Assembly: GCA_963971225.1 (NCBI GenBank)
Contig: OZ020268.1
Location: 126,914,787-126,978,786, forward strand
Reading direction: 5' to 3'
Length of the DNA: 64,000 nt
Source: Melieria omissa
Lineage: Eukaryota > Arthropoda > Insecta > Diptera > Ulidiidae
The position numbers were made by a program, and so were the translations under genes. The notes below the pieces were generated by a model that saw nothing but the letters and a program-made list of their open reading frames with translations, did not search any database and was not told where the DNA came from. This document shows, in pieces, positions 62,600-64,000 of the stretch (position 1 is its first letter; the number at the start of each line of letters is the position of its first letter).

Positions 62600-62663
62600 G
62601 TCCAGCGGATATCGCGCTGGCTTTCTATGCCAGAGGCCCTAGGTTCAATTCCTAGCTTGGACT
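62600..62663 (+). pseudogene. tRNA-Arg(UCU)-like sequence lacking the D-arm
   Basis: An anticodon arm CTGGC-TTTCTAT-GCCAG gives anticodon TCT at 62623-62625 (Arg). A T-arm CTAGG-TTCAATT-CCTAG has the B-box GGTTCAATTCC. The 3' half of the acceptor stem, CTTGGAC, pairs with GTCCA at the 5' end (5 pairs, then G-T and a C-C mismatch). Only 10 bases separate the 5' stem from the anticodon stem, where about 19 are expected, so the D-arm and A-box are mostly gone. It could be a pseudogene or the head of a tRNA-derived SINE. A functional nuclear tRNA without a D-arm is unlikely. Confidence 0.6.
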
Positions 62664-62914
62664 GGTAAAACACTCGTCTACATAGCAGCAGAAGCAGATA
62701 CAACTTATAAGAAACGCACAACTGCCAAGTTTGCCAAGTTACCCACCGCCATTCGATTTTATCGTTAAACTCAAGGTTCCCTCCCCCTATCCATTATCTA
62801 TTTGAAATGTCTGTTGTAACTTTTAATAGGCCTAAGTCTCATACGGAGGCAGACACCATAACCTACCTTCCTATTAATTCTTCCAAGTAGCGTTTTATTT
62901 GTAGAAGTCCTTAA

Positions 62915-63431
62915 CCCTTTCGACCCCGAATTTTAGCCTGTATCACGATGTTACTTTTTAGTATTTAAATCATGAAACACTTTCCTAAGAAGTGTGCACA
63001 CGACATTTGAAGTCGCCACGCCTCTTTGTTAGAGTTCCAGAGCTAGTTTACTTTTAAAAAACATTACCTCAAAATGGGTTAAATAAATATTGTATCAATA
63101 TTTTTTAATTACAGAAAAATTACTTACTATTTATGAAAAAATACAAAATTAACACTTTTTGATTTTATTTAACCATTCTTAAAGAAACAGGGTTTTGATC
63201 AAACGCACCCAATTCGTAGACTTTAATTAGACACAAACTTTCCCTGAAATCACAGCAAAAAAATGGAAATTATTTTGGTTGTAACAGTAAAATGTTTGTA
63301 ATTTGCTTTGAATTCACTTAGATATTAATTTGTTGGTGCCTTTTAAATTAAACCCATAAATCAATCGTAGCTTTTGCTATAAGATGACAAATAGGTGAAG
63401 TTGCTCTCAGGCAACGTTGGGGTCGAAAGGG
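62915..63431 (-). mobile_element. piggyBac-like MITE, family 1, copy 3, intact ends
   Basis: TTAA flanks both ends (62911-62914 and 63432-63435). Ends are CCCTTTCGACCCC and its complement GGGGTCGAAAGGG, a 13-bp perfect inverted repeat. At 517 bp this is the best preserved copy. In the opposite orientation it matches copy 1, including the hairpin near the right end. It lies inside what should be Gad1 intron. No coding frame. Confidence 0.85.
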
Positions 63432-63435
63432 TTAA

Positions 63436-64000
63436 AATCGCACAAGCTCGTAAAAGGTTAGCTTAGGTTGAGTATTGTGCGTACAGTGCAAGCCGCACTT
63501 CCACTCGGAGCCTCATTGTAAATGCCTTTCAATTTAGTAAAAATTATAAGTTATTTTAGTTTTTGTGCGTCAAATCTGTAAAGTGTCTTCGTAGCAATGT
63601 CCAAACTTGTCATTATTCCACGCTTATATAAAATTTCAGTTATATTGATTACTGAAAAACTATCCTTTAGTCACCGTTGGTCCGGAAACTTGAATCCTGG
63701 GCATCCCAAACCCCCTGGTGTAACAAATCGGATCATGGCTCATATCTTCTATACCCAAAATCGTCGGATTTGTGCCGCTTGTTAAAAGTTCATTATTTGC
63801 AGGCTCGCCTTGATTTATGAAGGTGGAAATTGCTGCGGACAGCAATATCTGGTCACACATGGTCAAATGGCCACATGCAACGCGCCTGACTTGGGGTAAC
63901 TATTGCAACAGCCGGAACGATGGGCGTGTTTTTTGTGCTTTGTGTAAAAATGAAAACTGTTTTTTGCATATTTCTTGGGGTGCCAAGCTGCGCTATGTGT
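63436..64000. other. right-edge DNA, no gene recognised
   Basis: A 68-codon minus-strand frame (63866-63660) and a plus-strand frame overlap, and neither is recognised. Probably Gad1 intron. Confidence 0.4.

Noticed and set aside
63660..63866. 68-codon minus-strand frame near the right edge
   Set aside because: Tested as a Gad1 exon or transposon piece; matches neither.
1..64000. CRISPR array, operon or bacterial features
   Set aside because: Spliced eukaryotic genes throughout; no regularly spaced repeats with unique spacers.

Overview
The window reads as nuclear DNA of a higher (schizophoran) fly, plausibly a tephritid fruit fly. The reasons are short 50-80 bp GT-AG introns, dense CAA/GTT and ACAT microsatellites, an MST-HMG-box sperm-type gene, a Gad1 gene of Drosophila type and an R1-clade retrotransposon. 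Species identity is an inference; nothing in the window proves the family.

Layout. About 1-31 kb is almost gene-free. It holds one small two-exon MST-HMG-box gene (6.2-6.7 kb, minus), a Tc1/mariner-like MITE (13.0-13.6 kb), a 5'-truncated R1/Waldo-like non-LTR retrotransposon inserted in an ACAY-type repeat with a 13-bp target duplication (21.3-23.5 kb), a TAAAA array (26.2-26.6 kb) and a piggyBac-like MITE (29.7-30.2 kb). From 31.8 to 53 kb the window is gene-dense. DDX54/Dbp10 (minus) and BMS1 (plus) are divergent and share a 310-bp promoter that carries the 10-mer CACGTGTGGC twice. Both act in ribosome biogenesis. A lebercilin (LCA5) homologue (minus) converges on BMS1. An unidentified membrane-protein candidate lies just upstream of lebercilin, followed by the long CFAP410 (C21orf2) gene on the plus strand. 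The 53-64 kb part holds transposon remnants, the last three exons of Gad1 (minus, continuing beyond the right edge) and a tRNA-Arg-like pseudogene.

Functional reading. Two functional neighbourhoods adjoin: a ribosome-assembly pair (an RNA helicase and a GTPase of the pre-ribosome) and a ciliary pair (lebercilin and CFAP410, both linked to photoreceptor cilia in vertebrates). Gad1 makes GABA in neurons and is unrelated. Splice sites were placed by hand from GT/AG signals and reading phase. The joined models give complete frames of 148, 824, 1161, 597 and 449 codons, with all phases consistent.

No complete autonomous transposon and no CRISPR array were seen. The most notable items are the retrotransposon's preserved target site, two TTAA-flanked MITE families, a tRNA-like sequence lacking its D-arm, and orphan housekeeping-promoter motifs near 15.7 kb.
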